Shown here one piece after another: positions 1 to 8,846 of a stretch of DNA of 64,000 bases (position 1 is its first letter; the number at the start of each line of letters is the position of its first letter). The DNA lies in NCBI RefSeq assembly GCF_002215035.1, contig NZ_NKFP01000007.1, positions 124,001 to 188,000 of the forward strand, given 5' to 3'. The stretch is from Leptolyngbya ohadii IS1 (GTDB lineage Bacteria > Cyanobacteriota > Cyanobacteriia > Elainellales > Elainellaceae). The notes beneath the pieces were generated by a model that ran no database searches, had not been told where the DNA came from, and saw only the letters and a program-made list of their open reading frames with translations. Made by a program: the position numbers and the translations under genes.

Positions 1-1
1 G

Positions 2-517
2 TCCAGCAATGCAGATGCTTCAATCAGTGCCCTATCAATCACAGACGATCGTAAGAAAATTGTTGCCTTCTCCCGCCCCTACTTCAAGGGAGGACTGACG
101 ATCGCAGTCAGAGAAAATGACATCGCCATTAATTCACTGGAAACGCTGCAAGGGAAGCGAGTTGGGGTACAGAAAGGCAGCACCGGGGCAGAAGAAGCAA
201 AGCAGGTGACAGGTTCTCAAATCAAAGAGTTTGACTCTACCCCTGACGCACTGCGCGAACTGAGTGAGGGACGATTGGATGCTGCCATCAATGACGCAGC
301 AGCACTCTACTACGCCATCCGTACCGAAGGGATTGAGAACATTAAGGTCATCGGAGATTTCATTACTGAAGAGTTCTACGGTATCGCCATGCCTAAAGAC
401 AGCCCTTACGTTGAAACGATTAATTCGGGCATTCGCACCTTGATGGAAAACGGGAAGTACGCCGAAATCTACCGAAAATATTTCAACGCAAATCCCCCTT
501 TACTGCCCAGCGCGTAA
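2..517 (+). CDS. Amino-acid ABC transporter substrate-binding protein, 5'-truncated by window edge
   Basis: The frame is open from base 2 and ends at TAA 515-517, so 171 residues of the C-terminal part are visible. The reading is typical of type 2 periplasmic binding proteins for polar amino acids: an ITDDRKKIVAFSRPY segment, a second-lobe GKRVGVQKGST segment and an LREL..GRLDAAINDAAA stretch. The C-terminal motif GIAMPKDSP followed by an LMENGKYAEIYRKYF helix is characteristic of the family. The protein would bind a small polar solute outside the inner membrane and deliver it to an ABC permease, which is not visible here. The signal peptide lies left of the window. Ligand specificity cannot be read from the sequence. 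Confidence 0.85.
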   Translation, partial: SSNADASISALSITDDRKKIVAFSRPYFKGGLTIAVRENDIAINSLETLQGKRVGVQKGSTGAEEAKQVTGSQIKEFDSTPDALRELSEGRLDAAINDAAALYYAIRTEGIENIKVIGDFITEEFYGIAMPKDSPYVETINSGIRTLMENGKYAEIYRKYFNANPPLLPSA

Positions 518-555
518 CACTATTTCGGCAACTGGACTAGAGGATTGAGTGTAAT

Positions 556-717
556 CTAATTATCCTGAAATCGACCACGCTCTGACGTTTGATAGAAGCG
601 ACAAGCCAAATTGTTGAGCAGAATAACAATTAGCTGCTCCGAATCTGCTTTTTCTATTAAAAAAGCAATCCCTGAAGAGAGATGGCGGGATTTTAGCGAT
701 CGCGTTAAGTCTTCCAT
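556..717 (-). CDS. Possible small hypothetical protein
   Basis: A minus-strand frame runs between the binding-protein gene and the kinase gene. It could start at ATG 717 (about 53 aa), or at TTG 753, which would overlap the kinase start. The translation has two amphipathic stretches (LTRSLKSRHLSSGIAFLIEKA and EQLIVILLNNLACRFY) and reads like protein rather than noise. No family was recognised and no ribosome binding site is visible. It may be spurious. Confidence 0.25.
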   Translation of the reverse strand: MEDLTRSLKSRHLSSGIAFLIEKADSEQLIVILLNNLACRFYQTSERGRFQDN

Positions 718-760
718 CACGACCTCTTCAACACTGGCTTGAATGCTTATCAAAACTTAT

Positions 761-2629
761 ATGCTAGGAAAGCTACTCAACGAGAGGTATCTCGTCTTGA
801 AGGAGCTTGGCTCAGGTGGGTTTAGCACAACCTACCTGTGTCGAGATAGCTCTTTACCGGACGATCCCATCTGTGTCGTTAAGTTCATGTCGCAGCATCC
901 TGACTTGTCGGATGCTGAAGTTGAACGTTTATATCTGCGTGAAGCAGAGATTTTGTATAAGCTCAAACATCCTCAAATCCCAACTCTGTTAACCCGGAGA
1001 ATTGAGAATGAACACCGATATCTCGTCATTGAGTATATCGAAGGGGATGACTTGGCGCAGTTGTTGACACAAAAACAGTTGTCGCAGCGTCAAATCTTTT
1101 CTCTGCTTGAAGGACTTTTTGAGGTCTTAAAATTCATCCATTCCCGACAAATCCTGCACCGGGACATCAAACCCAGTAACCTGATCTGGCGACATCGCGA
1201 TCGAAAACTTGTGCTGATTGACTTCGGCAGCGCAATTGACCTGACGCGAGATCAGCAAGCACAGCGGTTTGGGACACATGGCTATATGCCTCCCGAACAG
1301 CAGGACGATGGCAATCTCACCTTTCGCAGCGACCTGTATGCCGCAGGCATCACAGCGATCGAGCTATTAACAGGTGTTTCCCCTGGTCAACTACCTCGCA
1401 GTCCTGAGACAGGCGAATTCGTGCTGGAACCTTTACTTAAGCAGCATCGCGTTCCGGCTCGATTGATTGAAATTCTGACCAAGCTCACCCGATTTCAAGC
1501 AAAACATCGCTACGCAAACGCCAATCAAGTCCTGCATGACCTGAAAAGGCTATCGCGTCCTCAGCCTGCCAAGTCGAAAAAACGCAATCCAATTCAGCAT
1601 CCTGTCCTCAGACTCCTGTTCGCCGGAATATTGGGAGCAGCCACCCTTCTGGCAATGGGTCAAGGACAGGTGAGCCTCCCAGAATCGCTTCAAACCCTCT
1701 GGGAGGCAATACTAGAACCAATGCCGCGCCAACTCCTGCCTGCGGCATTACAGCCGCCCCGATTGACCGTACAGCCTGTGCGCTCCGTTCAGACTGGACT
1801 GCTAGAGCAGTTGGTAGGCGGCAACGAGCTGATTACCCGCGACGTTGAGGATCGAGTGACGATCTGGAACTGGGACGGAACAAAACTGGCGCAAATCCCT
1901 GCCCGTCCCAGACAGGACATCCGGCACATGGTCTTGAGTCCAGACGGCAGCCGTCTTGCCTTGCTCTACAGCCAGGAAATTCAAGTCTGGAGTGTGCCGG
2001 ATGGAGAGTTGAAACGAACACTTCCTCTCCCCATGCGCTTCGTACAGGCAATCGCCCTGGGAAGGGATGGCGCAAGACTAGCAATGACAGACGGGCAGCG
2101 TGTCCAGATCTGGGACTTGCGTAAGCCGCAACTGGTGCAGGAAATTGATGCCCGTGCCTGGGGCGATCGGATTACCTTTCTTTCGTATCTTCCCAACAAC
2201 CTGCTGGCTTGCGGCTCACCTGATTATCGGCTGCATTTGTGGGACGCAGGTTTGGGGCGACGTACTCAGACCTTTGCTGGACATCAGGCGAGCGTCATTC
2301 AAGCGCAGCTTAGCCCCAATTACCAGCAGCTTTACACGCTGGGACAGGATCGACTGCTGACCTGGGACTGGCAGACCCGATCGATTGAGCAGGTATTCCC
2401 TCCCCAATCAGGGGGGATCGTTCAGCTTGCAGCATCAGCCAATCATCTAGTGGGCTTGCACTCAGACGGCAGGCTGTCGCTCTGGAACAGCAGCAACGGC
2501 AGATTGCTGGATGCTCATGCCCCTTACTCAGGACTGGTCGCAATTAACGGAATGGGAACAGGACTGGCTCAAAGCCAAAACGAGCAATTAACCTTTTACT
2601 CCATCAACACGAACTATGGCAATCCCTAA
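761..2629 (+). CDS. Serine/threonine protein kinase with C-terminal WD40 repeats
   Basis: A Hanks-type kinase domain fills about residues 8-270: glycine loop GSGGFSTTY (17-25), catalytic Lys41, HRDIKPSN catalytic loop (133-140) and metal-binding DFG (154-156). A basic stretch and one hydrophobic segment (about 277-300, RLLFAGILGAATLLAM) follow, then a region with WD40 repeats (about 340-620; units such as IQVWSVPDGELKRTL and LHLWDAGLGRRTQTF). The predicted layout is a cytoplasmic kinase tethered to the membrane with a beta-propeller on the other side. ATG 761 gives the usual cyanobacterial N-terminus MLGKLLxxRY; ATG 743 is an alternative adding six residues. The next gene overlaps the end of this one by 14 bases, so they are probably co-transcribed. 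The downstream FHA protein is a plausible reader of its phosphorylation, which is inference. Confidence 0.9.
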   Translation: MLGKLLNERYLVLKELGSGGFSTTYLCRDSSLPDDPICVVKFMSQHPDLSDAEVERLYLREAEILYKLKHPQIPTLLTRRIENEHRYLVIEYIEGDDLAQLLTQKQLSQRQIFSLLEGLFEVLKFIHSRQILHRDIKPSNLIWRHRDRKLVLIDFGSAIDLTRDQQAQRFGTHGYMPPEQQDDGNLTFRSDLYAAGITAIELLTGVSPGQLPRSPETGEFVLEPLLKQHRVPARLIEILTKLTRFQAKHRYANANQVLHDLKRLSRPQPAKSKKRNPIQHPVLRLLFAGILGAATLLAMGQGQVSLPESLQTLWEAILEPMPRQLLPAALQPPRLTVQPVRSVQTGLLEQLVGGNELITRDVEDRVTIWNWDGTKLAQIPARPRQDIRHMVLSPDGSRLALLYSQEIQVWSVPDGELKRTLPLPMRFVQAIALGRDGARLAMTDGQRVQIWDLRKPQLVQEIDARAWGDRITFLSYLPNNLLACGSPDYRLHLWDAGLGRRTQTFAGHQASVIQAQLSPNYQQLYTLGQDRLLTWDWQTRSIEQVFPPQSGGIVQLAASANHLVGLHSDGRLSLWNSSNGRLLDAHAPYSGLVAINGMGTGLAQSQNEQLTFYSINTNYGNP

Positions 2630-4394
2630 TTCCTTGCAAAAGATCCCAGAAGCGATCATGCACAATGTTCGTCTCATCCTGGCGATTGGATGGCTCGTTT
2701 TAATTGCCTCAATGTTTTACGACCCCATCACGCCTTACTTCACGCAGCCAGGGGCAAATACACCCTTTGCCCTGAAGCCAGAAATTTACCTTAATCCAGA
2801 ACGCTGCGTCAGAGTTCAGGGAGAGTGTATGGAAGAACAAACCTTCTCCATGTCGAACATGATCTTCTGGGCAATGATTGTGCCCGCAGGGATCTTGATT
2901 CTGATGACCACTGGACATGAACTGTGGCGACGGATTTGCCCGCTTTCCTTCCTTTCACAAATTCCCCGCTCATTAGGTCTGGTGCGTCAGCGCAAAGTAA
3001 TCCAGAGTGACGGCACAATCGCCTATGAAACGGTGAAGGTGGCTCAAGATAGCTGGTTGGGAAAGAACCACCTGTATCTGCAATTTGGGCTGTTCATCGT
3101 GGGGCTTGCAATCCGCATTCTATTTATCAACGGCGATCGCTATGCGCTAGGAACCTTCCTTATCCTCACTATTTTGTCAGCGATCCTGGTGGGCTACCTC
3201 TACGATGGCAAGTCCTGGTGTCAATATTTCTGTCCGATGGCTCCGGTGCAAATGATTTATGTGGGTCCGCGAGCCATGTGGGGAACCAAAGCCCATACTC
3301 AAACGCGACCTGCAATCACTCAGTCTACCTGCCGCACCGTTGACGAAAATGGGCAGGAGCAAAGTGCCTGTGTCGGCTGTAAGGTCGGCTGCATCGACAT
3401 TGATTCTGAGCAATCTTACTGGCAGGAGTTGGAGAAGCCCGGTCGTCGGTTAGTGCAGTATGGCTATCTGGGCATGGTCATTGCCTTTTATCTATACTTC
3501 TTCCTCTATTCCGGCGACTGGAAATACTATTTCACAGGCGCATGGTCACACGAAGAAACGATCGTCAGTAAGCTGTTTGACCCAGGATTCTACCTTTACG
3601 GGCAAACCATTCCCATTCCCAGAGCGATCGCCGTATTCATTACCTTTGGAGTCCTGACGCTGGCGACTTACCTGCTGGGGCTAATCGTCGAGCGATTGGT
3701 GCGTCGAGTTGTGTGGAGAGGAGTTCCGCTCTCGCGTCAGCAGGCGCAGCACATCACATTCACCCTGTTTACGGTTATTTCGTTCTACACCTTCTTTTCC
3801 TACGGCGCACGTCCGACGATCAACCGCTTCCCCGAATGGGCTGTACTGGGCTTTAACGGGATTGTGGTGGCAGCAGGCGCTATATGGTTTATGCAGACGA
3901 TCGGACGCACTCAGCACCAGTACAACCGCGAAACCGCTGCCGCCACCCTTCGCAATCAGCTTAGGAAGATTGAAGTGCCCCAGCGAATTTTGCAGGGACG
4001 CACGATCGAGCAACTGTCCAGCGATGAGATTTTTACGCTCGTGAATGCTCATCGAGAGTTTTCAAAGCAAGTCCGGTTCGATTCTTACATCAGCATTGTC
4101 AAAGACCTGCTGGCGGATCGCACCACCAGCGCGATGCACAGCCTGGAGTATTGCAGCGGTTTACGACAGGATTTAGGACTATCTTCTGAAGATCATCATC
4201 GCGCCATTCAGACGATCGCTGAAACCGATGCAGACTTGCTTCATGCACCTGCTTCGATGACCGTCCCTCTGAAAACTCGTGTCTTGAAAACGGCTCCTGC
4301 CAGCCTCACAGCAAAGGTCGAGAACGCAAAACCCAAGACCGCTATTCTCCCACAACGCCCGAAAACGCACGTTATTAAGCGCAAGGATAAATAG
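2616..4394 (+). CDS. Polytopic membrane 4Fe-4S protein, NapH/NosR/CcoG-like
   Basis: The 592-aa protein has about eight hydrophobic segments (near residues 8-27, 75-97, 150-168, 173-195, 275-295, 335-360, 378-397 and 410-430). It carries a CPLSFLSQIPRSLG motif, a C-x3-C-P motif (CQYFCPMAPVQ) and a cysteine cluster ACVGCKVGCID. C-x3-C-P motifs after transmembrane helices are typical of NapH, NosR and CcoG-type proteins, which move electrons through membrane-bound iron-sulfur clusters. The cysteine cluster is shorter than a classical double 4Fe-4S ferredoxin motif. About 150 hydrophilic residues follow the last helix. The start overlaps the kinase stop (ATGGCAATCCCTAA); a downstream ATG at 2658 would still include the first helix. 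The FHA-reductase-ferredoxin gene begins 2 bases after the stop and is the obvious electron-transfer partner. The terminal acceptor is unknown. Confidence 0.75.
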   Translation: MAIPNSLQKIPEAIMHNVRLILAIGWLVLIASMFYDPITPYFTQPGANTPFALKPEIYLNPERCVRVQGECMEEQTFSMSNMIFWAMIVPAGILILMTTGHELWRRICPLSFLSQIPRSLGLVRQRKVIQSDGTIAYETVKVAQDSWLGKNHLYLQFGLFIVGLAIRILFINGDRYALGTFLILTILSAILVGYLYDGKSWCQYFCPMAPVQMIYVGPRAMWGTKAHTQTRPAITQSTCRTVDENGQEQSACVGCKVGCIDIDSEQSYWQELEKPGRRLVQYGYLGMVIAFYLYFFLYSGDWKYYFTGAWSHEETIVSKLFDPGFYLYGQTIPIPRAIAVFITFGVLTLATYLLGLIVERLVRRVVWRGVPLSRQQAQHITFTLFTVISFYTFFSYGARPTINRFPEWAVLGFNGIVVAAGAIWFMQTIGRTQHQYNRETAAATLRNQLRKIEVPQRILQGRTIEQLSSDEIFTLVNAHREFSKQVRFDSYISIVKDLLADRTTSAMHSLEYCSGLRQDLGLSSEDHHRAIQTIAETDADLLHAPASMTVPLKTRVLKTAPASLTAKVENAKPKTAILPQRPKTHVIKRKDK

Positions 4395-4396
4395 CC

Positions 4397-5974
4397 ATGC
4401 CTCCCATCGTTATTCGATATTCAAACTTAGAGTCAGAATTTGACGGCACAGCCACACTGGAACAACAGCTAGGGCAAACAAGCTGGACGATCGGACGGGA
4501 TGAAACGTGCGATTTGCCGCTCCCGCTCGATCATGCGATCAGTGGTTTCAACTCGCTGATCACTTTTGAGGAAGGTCGGTACTGGATTATCGACCAGCAT
4601 TCGACCAACGGTACAAGGGTCAATGGCTCAACCATTCGCTCTGGTGAACGAGTCCCGCTGGAAATCAAAACTCGAATTGAAGTAGGGCAAACGACTTTGC
4701 TCATCAAGGAACTTCAGCCATTAGAAATTACAGAGCCACAGGGTAGCCCTGCAACAGATTTCTGGCAGGCAGAAGATGTCGAGGTAGAGTGCATTCACAT
4801 TGACCTGGAAAGTCTGGATACAAAAACCTTCTGGTTTGCTGTTCCAGATCGTCTCCCTTACTTTTCCTACTTCCAGCCAGGGCAGTTTGGCTTGATTGAG
4901 GTCAACATCGACGGAATGCTGCATAGCCGCGCCTACTCGATCTCTTCCGCACCGTCGCGACCCTTCAACCTGACCTTCACCATTAAGAAAAAGCCTGGGG
5001 GGATTGTCTCAACCTACTTTTACGATTGCTTTCAGGTGGGCGATCGCATTGTCTTGAAGGGCGGACCAATGGGCGCGTTTACCTGCATGAGCGGAACAGG
5101 AGAGCTAATCAACTCTAAGCTGCTGTTCATTGGAGCAGGCAGCGGCATGACTCCCTTAGCTTCAATGACCCGATGGCTCTATGACACGGTAACGCCCTGC
5201 GATGTCATTTTGATGCAGTCTGCTCGGACTCCCATTGATCTCCTATTTCACACTGAACTGAGTGAAGTGATTGCCCGAAAACGACCAGAGTATTTCCGTT
5301 ATCTTGCAACACTTACAGGCGATCTCCTGGGGTTTGGGTGGTCAGGTGTGCGAGGGCGAATTAACAGCGACCTTCTCAGAAGCCAAGTTCCTGACTTAAT
5401 GGAACGCGATGTGTTTGTTTGCGGACCCAACGGATTCATGCAGGCGATCGAAGCAGCTTTACAAGACCTGGGATTTCCAATGGCTCAACTGCATCAGGAG
5501 AGCTTCGGCAGCGACAGCACTCCGACTGAAACAATTAATCCTCCCCAACCTGAGAAGACATCTCCCGTTCCAGCAAGTCAGCCTACAACAGCAACCATTA
5601 ATCAGGCGATGCAGCCTGCCCAACTTCAGCGGACTTCACAGGCAAATAGTCATGTGATGAGCAATGGCTCGACCCCCATCGTTCCTGTCTCTACATCAAC
5701 TATTTCGACGGCAACGAAAACAAGGGTCATGTTTATGAAATCCCATGAATCGATCGACGCATCAGGGAATCAGACCATTCTAGAGTTGGCAGAACAGGCA
5801 GGCGTAAACATGCCTGCGGTCTGTCGTGCTGGTACTTGCAAAGCCTGCAAGTCAAAGGTGCGGGGACAAGTTGAATACAAAGCGAATTGCAGTCTCTCGG
5901 ATGCTGAGAAAAACGAGGGATGGGTTTTGACCTGTATCGCCAAACCTGTTGGAACTATCGAAGTGGAGCGTTGA
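4397..5974 (+). CDS. FHA domain-flavin reductase-2Fe-2S ferredoxin fusion protein
   Basis: Three modules are visible in 525 aa. Residues 1-115 form an FHA domain (GRDETCDLPL, then STNGTRVNG), although the usual S-x-x-H is replaced by SGFN. Residues about 130-370 are a ferredoxin-NADP reductase-type module with the flavin motif RAYSISSAPS, the dinucleotide-binding LLFIGAGSGMTPL and FVCGPNGFM. After a Pro/Thr/Gln-rich linker, a C-terminal 2Fe-2S ferredoxin has Cys476, Cys481, Cys484 and Cys513 in the plant-type C-x4-C-x2-C...C pattern. Such a protein should pass electrons from NAD(P)H through flavin to the Fe-S centre. An FHA domain on this scaffold suggests phosphothreonine-controlled docking. 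It sits in a tight operon, 2 bases after the membrane Fe-S gene and 3 bases before the next gene. The partner assignments are inference. Confidence 0.85.
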   Translation: MPPIVIRYSNLESEFDGTATLEQQLGQTSWTIGRDETCDLPLPLDHAISGFNSLITFEEGRYWIIDQHSTNGTRVNGSTIRSGERVPLEIKTRIEVGQTTLLIKELQPLEITEPQGSPATDFWQAEDVEVECIHIDLESLDTKTFWFAVPDRLPYFSYFQPGQFGLIEVNIDGMLHSRAYSISSAPSRPFNLTFTIKKKPGGIVSTYFYDCFQVGDRIVLKGGPMGAFTCMSGTGELINSKLLFIGAGSGMTPLASMTRWLYDTVTPCDVILMQSARTPIDLLFHTELSEVIARKRPEYFRYLATLTGDLLGFGWSGVRGRINSDLLRSQVPDLMERDVFVCGPNGFMQAIEAALQDLGFPMAQLHQESFGSDSTPTETINPPQPEKTSPVPASQPTTATINQAMQPAQLQRTSQANSHVMSNGSTPIVPVSTSTISTATKTRVMFMKSHESIDASGNQTILELAEQAGVNMPAVCRAGTCKACKSKVRGQVEYKANCSLSDAEKNEGWVLTCIAKPVGTIEVER

Positions 5975-5977
5975 AGG

Positions 5978-6628
5978 ATGCCACTCTCCCCTCTAGCGAA
6001 ACGCACAATTTGGGTTTCTGCCACGGCTTTTCTGTTAAGCGTTGGGGCTGGGATCGGGCTGCGAATTCTAGGACAGGCAGAACGACCTGTTGAGGCACAA
6101 ATCCCGCAGGCAGTCCCGCAACAAACCCCGCAGGCAGAGCCAACACCTGACCCTCCACCTATCCCTTCTCCTCCGCTTCCTCAACTGGACGATCGGCTTA
6201 AAGCATCCGTGCAGTTGGCAAACCAATCCCGCTATGCTGAAGCTCTAGAACAGCTCGATAAAATTCCTGCCAATGATCCTGCAACCGCTCAAGCCCAGAC
6301 GCTTCGGGAAGCATGGGCGACACAAATGCTCGATCGCGCTCTGGCAAAATACAATGAAGCGGACATCAAAGGAGCCATTACGATCGCCCTGTCGATTCCT
6401 CCTGAGACAGAAACAGGACGGGCAGTATTACAACAGCTTCCAACATGGCGCAGGCAGGAGCTAATCATTGACGATGCCCTGGCATTAATCAAATCGAATC
6501 CGCAACAGGCTCTAGCACGGTTCAAAATTTTAGCAGATACGCCCTTTGCCAAGAGCAGCCGATATCAAAAATGGGTTGAGCAGGCTCAGGCGCAGAATCG
6601 CTGGCGACAGCAGCAGTATAGCTACTGA
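5978..6628 (+). CDS. Membrane-anchored TPR-like hypothetical protein
   Basis: A 216-aa protein with one N-terminal hydrophobic segment (IWVSATAFLLSVGAGIGL), a Pro/Gln-rich linker (about residues 40-65) and a helical domain with TPR-like spacing (SRYAEALEQLDKIPANDPATAQ, then AKYNEADIKGAITIALSIPP). It is probably anchored in the membrane with the helical domain outside the cytoplasm. It is the last gene of the kinase/Fe-S/FHA operon, 3 bases after the previous stop. The helical part resembles the N-terminal half of the protein at 17391-18527 in length, spacing and several residues (...A.AL...IP.N...), suggesting a shared ancestor. No enzymatic motif is visible. Confidence 0.7.
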   Translation: MPLSPLAKRTIWVSATAFLLSVGAGIGLRILGQAERPVEAQIPQAVPQQTPQAEPTPDPPPIPSPPLPQLDDRLKASVQLANQSRYAEALEQLDKIPANDPATAQAQTLREAWATQMLDRALAKYNEADIKGAITIALSIPPETETGRAVLQQLPTWRRQELIIDDALALIKSNPQQALARFKILADTPFAKSSRYQKWVEQAQAQNRWRQQQYSY

Positions 6629-6656
6629 AAAAAGGCAGACATTTGATAGCCTGCCT
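6627..6656 (-). terminator. Rho-independent terminator of the RTX gene
   Basis: On the minus strand, arms AGGCAG/CTGCCT (6651-6656 and 6633-6638) enclose a 12-base loop and run into six T residues (complement of 6627-6632). It follows the stop of the minus-strand RTX gene and abuts the stop of the convergent operon. Confidence 0.7.
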
Positions 6657-6682
6657 CAACCCTCGATTATCTGAATAAATTG

Positions 6683-7918
6683 CTAAGCCTGCACCATAAA
6701 GTCATCTGCTTGAATATCGGGCTTGTCTGCGAAGATTGCGAAGGCTTCCTCGCCGCCGCGACCTAAACCCTGTTCGGCACGATTTGAATTGTAGAATAGG
6801 CTTCCCGATCCCTTGTCATAAACGATCAACGCTTCACTGGAGTCAACCTGGGACGCATCGCCGACCACAGCAAAGTCACTTGCCGCTGAAAATCCTTCTC
6901 CCGCTTCACTGGTCAAGGCTTTGAACGTTGTTTTGTCCAGTACAATTTTGTCGCCTTCCTGGAAGTCTTTAATCAAGTCTTGCCCGATCGCTTCAGGGTT
7001 AAACACATCCCTGGTGTCGTAGACAATTCGATCTTGTCCCTGACCTGTTCGGATGACATCATCACCCGCACCACCGCTAAAGAGGTCGTTACCTGCATTC
7101 CCTCGCAGCACGTCGTCTCCTGTACCGCCCAGCAGAGTATCATCGCCCTTTCCACCTTTACCAACCAGCGTCGTATTAGCAGCACTGCCATCAAACAGAT
7201 CGTTACCTGCGCCACCATCAAAGCGAACGGTTTGCACTTCGGTTCCAGCCAGGGCAGCGACACGATACTGGTCATCGCCATCAAGGGCGTTAAGCCTAAC
7301 TGTTTCGGTTCCACTCATATCGACGGTAAAAGGTTTGTCCCCCGCCCTGGCAAACTGTGCGCCTGTCTCGGTTGCTTGAAGGGTGAAAACCTCGCTATCG
7401 GCTCCGGCGTTGATCAGAGATTCATCGTTGCCAGCCCCGCCGATCACCCGATCGTTACCACCTTTCGGATTCCAGATCATCTGGTCATCCCCAAATCCAC
7501 CGCGCATCACATCGTTGCCTAAGCCACCGTCGATGACATCATTTCCTAACCCCCCTCGAATCGTTTCATCTACAGCGGTTCCAATCAAATTGTTATTTCC
7601 ATCATCCCCTTGAGGCGTGATAGGAACGGGTGGAACAGCAGGTGGAACAACCATCGCATCCAGGGTAGGCAAGGCAGATCCAGCATTCTGCATAGCGGGA
7701 TCAACCGATGGGACAACAGTTAAGGGATCGGCTGCTACTACAGTCGGATCAACAGTTACGGCTACAGATGGATCGACTGGCATTGTTGCTGGATCAACGG
7801 TTGCAACTGGATCGACAACCGGAGCCGATGGCTGTCCTCCGTCTCCAATAATCAAATCATTGCCTTCGTCTCCAGTTAGCACATCGCTGCCGCTTGTTCC
7901 GATAATTGGATCACTCAT
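6683..7918 (-). CDS. RTX (hemolysin-type) calcium-binding repeat protein
   Basis: The 411-aa protein has RTX nonapeptide blocks: GSDVLTGDEGNDLIIGD at the N-terminus, GNDVIDGGLGNDVMRGG near 120-140 and GDDVLRGNAGNDLFSGG near 265-285. These bind Ca2+ in beta-roll structures outside the cell. Residues about 30-90 are a low-complexity Val-Asp-Pro/Ala-Asp-Pro stretch. The C-terminal domain contains DFQEGDKIVLDKTTF, typical of the region before a type I secretion signal. The protein has no N-terminal signal peptide, as expected for a type I substrate. A strong ribosome binding site (GGAGGA) lies five bases before ATG 7918. The ABC exporter and HlyD-like adaptor encoded upstream on the same strand are the likely export machine. 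Its function after export is unknown; no enzymatic domain is seen. Confidence 0.85.
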   Translation of the reverse strand: MSDPIIGTSGSDVLTGDEGNDLIIGDGGQPSAPVVDPVATVDPATMPVDPSVAVTVDPTVVAADPLTVVPSVDPAMQNAGSALPTLDAMVVPPAVPPVPITPQGDDGNNNLIGTAVDETIRGGLGNDVIDGGLGNDVMRGGFGDDQMIWNPKGGNDRVIGGAGNDESLINAGADSEVFTLQATETGAQFARAGDKPFTVDMSGTETVRLNALDGDDQYRVAALAGTEVQTVRFDGGAGNDLFDGSAANTTLVGKGGKGDDTLLGGTGDDVLRGNAGNDLFSGGAGDDVIRTGQGQDRIVYDTRDVFNPEAIGQDLIKDFQEGDKIVLDKTTFKALTSEAGEGFSAASDFAVVGDASQVDSSEALIVYDKGSGSLFYNSNRAEQGLGRGGEEAFAIFADKPDIQADDFMVQA

Positions 7919-7957
7919 CGTTTCCTCCCAAAAAAATACAACAATGAAAAGAAGGAA

Positions 7958-7988
7958 CGGAGTTATAGCATTTCTTGCTATAACTCCG
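7958..7988. promoter_or_regulatory. Perfect 12-bp inverted repeat upstream of RTX gene
   Basis: Arms CGGAGTTATAGC and GCTATAACTCCG are separated by 7 bases. On the plus strand the repeat is followed by GATTTTT and could act as a plus-direction terminator. On the minus strand it would lie in the 5' leader of the RTX gene, 40 bases before its start, where it could be an operator, a leader hairpin or an RNA-stability element. Confidence 0.5.
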
Positions 7989-8141
7989 GATTTTTAGCTG
8001 ACTTGAACCTTTCTTGCTTGGCTTGAATCTATAAACAAATTATCAATTTCAAGCTCTAAAAATATCTACAATATGACTCGAATTAAAAACGGAATAATAC
8101 ATCAATAGTTAGAAGCAAAACCAACTAAAAACACCAGAGTT

Positions 8142-8846
8142 CTACAAATTAAAAGACAGGGGATACAAACAAAAGCCTGCCCCAACAAAAATTAACAAAC
8201 TTCCCACTACCAGTGAGAAAAGCTTGCCATGTTCCCACTGCCGTTCAACCACCATTACAACAGTTAAGACTGCCATTAGAGTAGCGTTGCTCATGCCTGC
8301 CACCAGCATGAGCAACATTAAAGCCCAGCAGCAACCCAGACAGTTTAGAGAGTATCGTGTTCCCATTCGCAGCATTGAAGATGCACCTGAACTATAATAA
8401 GTCAGCAACATTGCGACTGCGGAGCGACAACCCTCCAAGCAAGCTTGCTTGAGCGGCGTAAATTGAAAAATTCCTGCTCCAATTAATACAATTTCCTGCC
8501 AAAAAGAAAAGGGAATAGCCTGAATTCCACTCATACTTTGAGAATGATGAGCAAACGGCTTCAATAAGAGAAAAACCGCAAAGCTTGACCAGATTAACCA
8601 GTAAGGAAAAACAAAAGCAATCCGATCGATCAATCGTGGCGTTAACTGCATTAGCGATCGAAAAACAGGCAATACAGATGGCAACATCATCACTATCAGC
8701 ATAAGCTGCCATTCTAAAAATAGCAGCAGCCCGTTTGGATGATGGGCGATCGAGTGAAGGGTTAGCAGCCCTATCCAGGCAACGCCGATTCCAGTCCAGG
8801 CAAGAAGATTCCAGACAGAAGGGAGTGGGACTAGAGCTTGAGTCAT
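8142..8846 (-). CDS. DUF2182 family integral membrane protein
   Basis: A 234-aa protein with about six hydrophobic segments. It shows the family's marks: WQLMLIVMMLPSVLPVFRSL early, PLKQACLEGCRS in the middle, and CLGCCWALMLLMLVAGMSN with two adjacent cysteines near the C-terminus. DUF2182 proteins are described as predicted metal-binding membrane proteins of unknown activity and are commonly encoded next to DUF1326 proteins, as here. ATG 8846 overlaps the stop of the DUF1326 gene as ATGA, which argues for translational coupling; a GTG at 8855 in the same frame is less likely. A role in metal handling is only an inference from cysteine content and neighbours. Confidence 0.8.
   Translation of the reverse strand: MTQALVPLPSVWNLLAWTGIGVAWIGLLTLHSIAHHPNGLLLFLEWQLMLIVMMLPSVLPVFRSLMQLTPRLIDRIAFVFPYWLIWSSFAVFLLLKPFAHHSQSMSGIQAIPFSFWQEIVLIGAGIFQFTPLKQACLEGCRSAVAMLLTYYSSGASSMLRMGTRYSLNCLGCCWALMLLMLVAGMSNATLMAVLTVVMVVERQWEHGKLFSLVVGSLLIFVGAGFCLYPLSFNL

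Noticed and set aside
3681-4052. 123-codon minus-strand frame inside the membrane Fe-S gene
   Set aside because: It is antisense to a well-supported coding region and lacks a ribosome binding site or domain.
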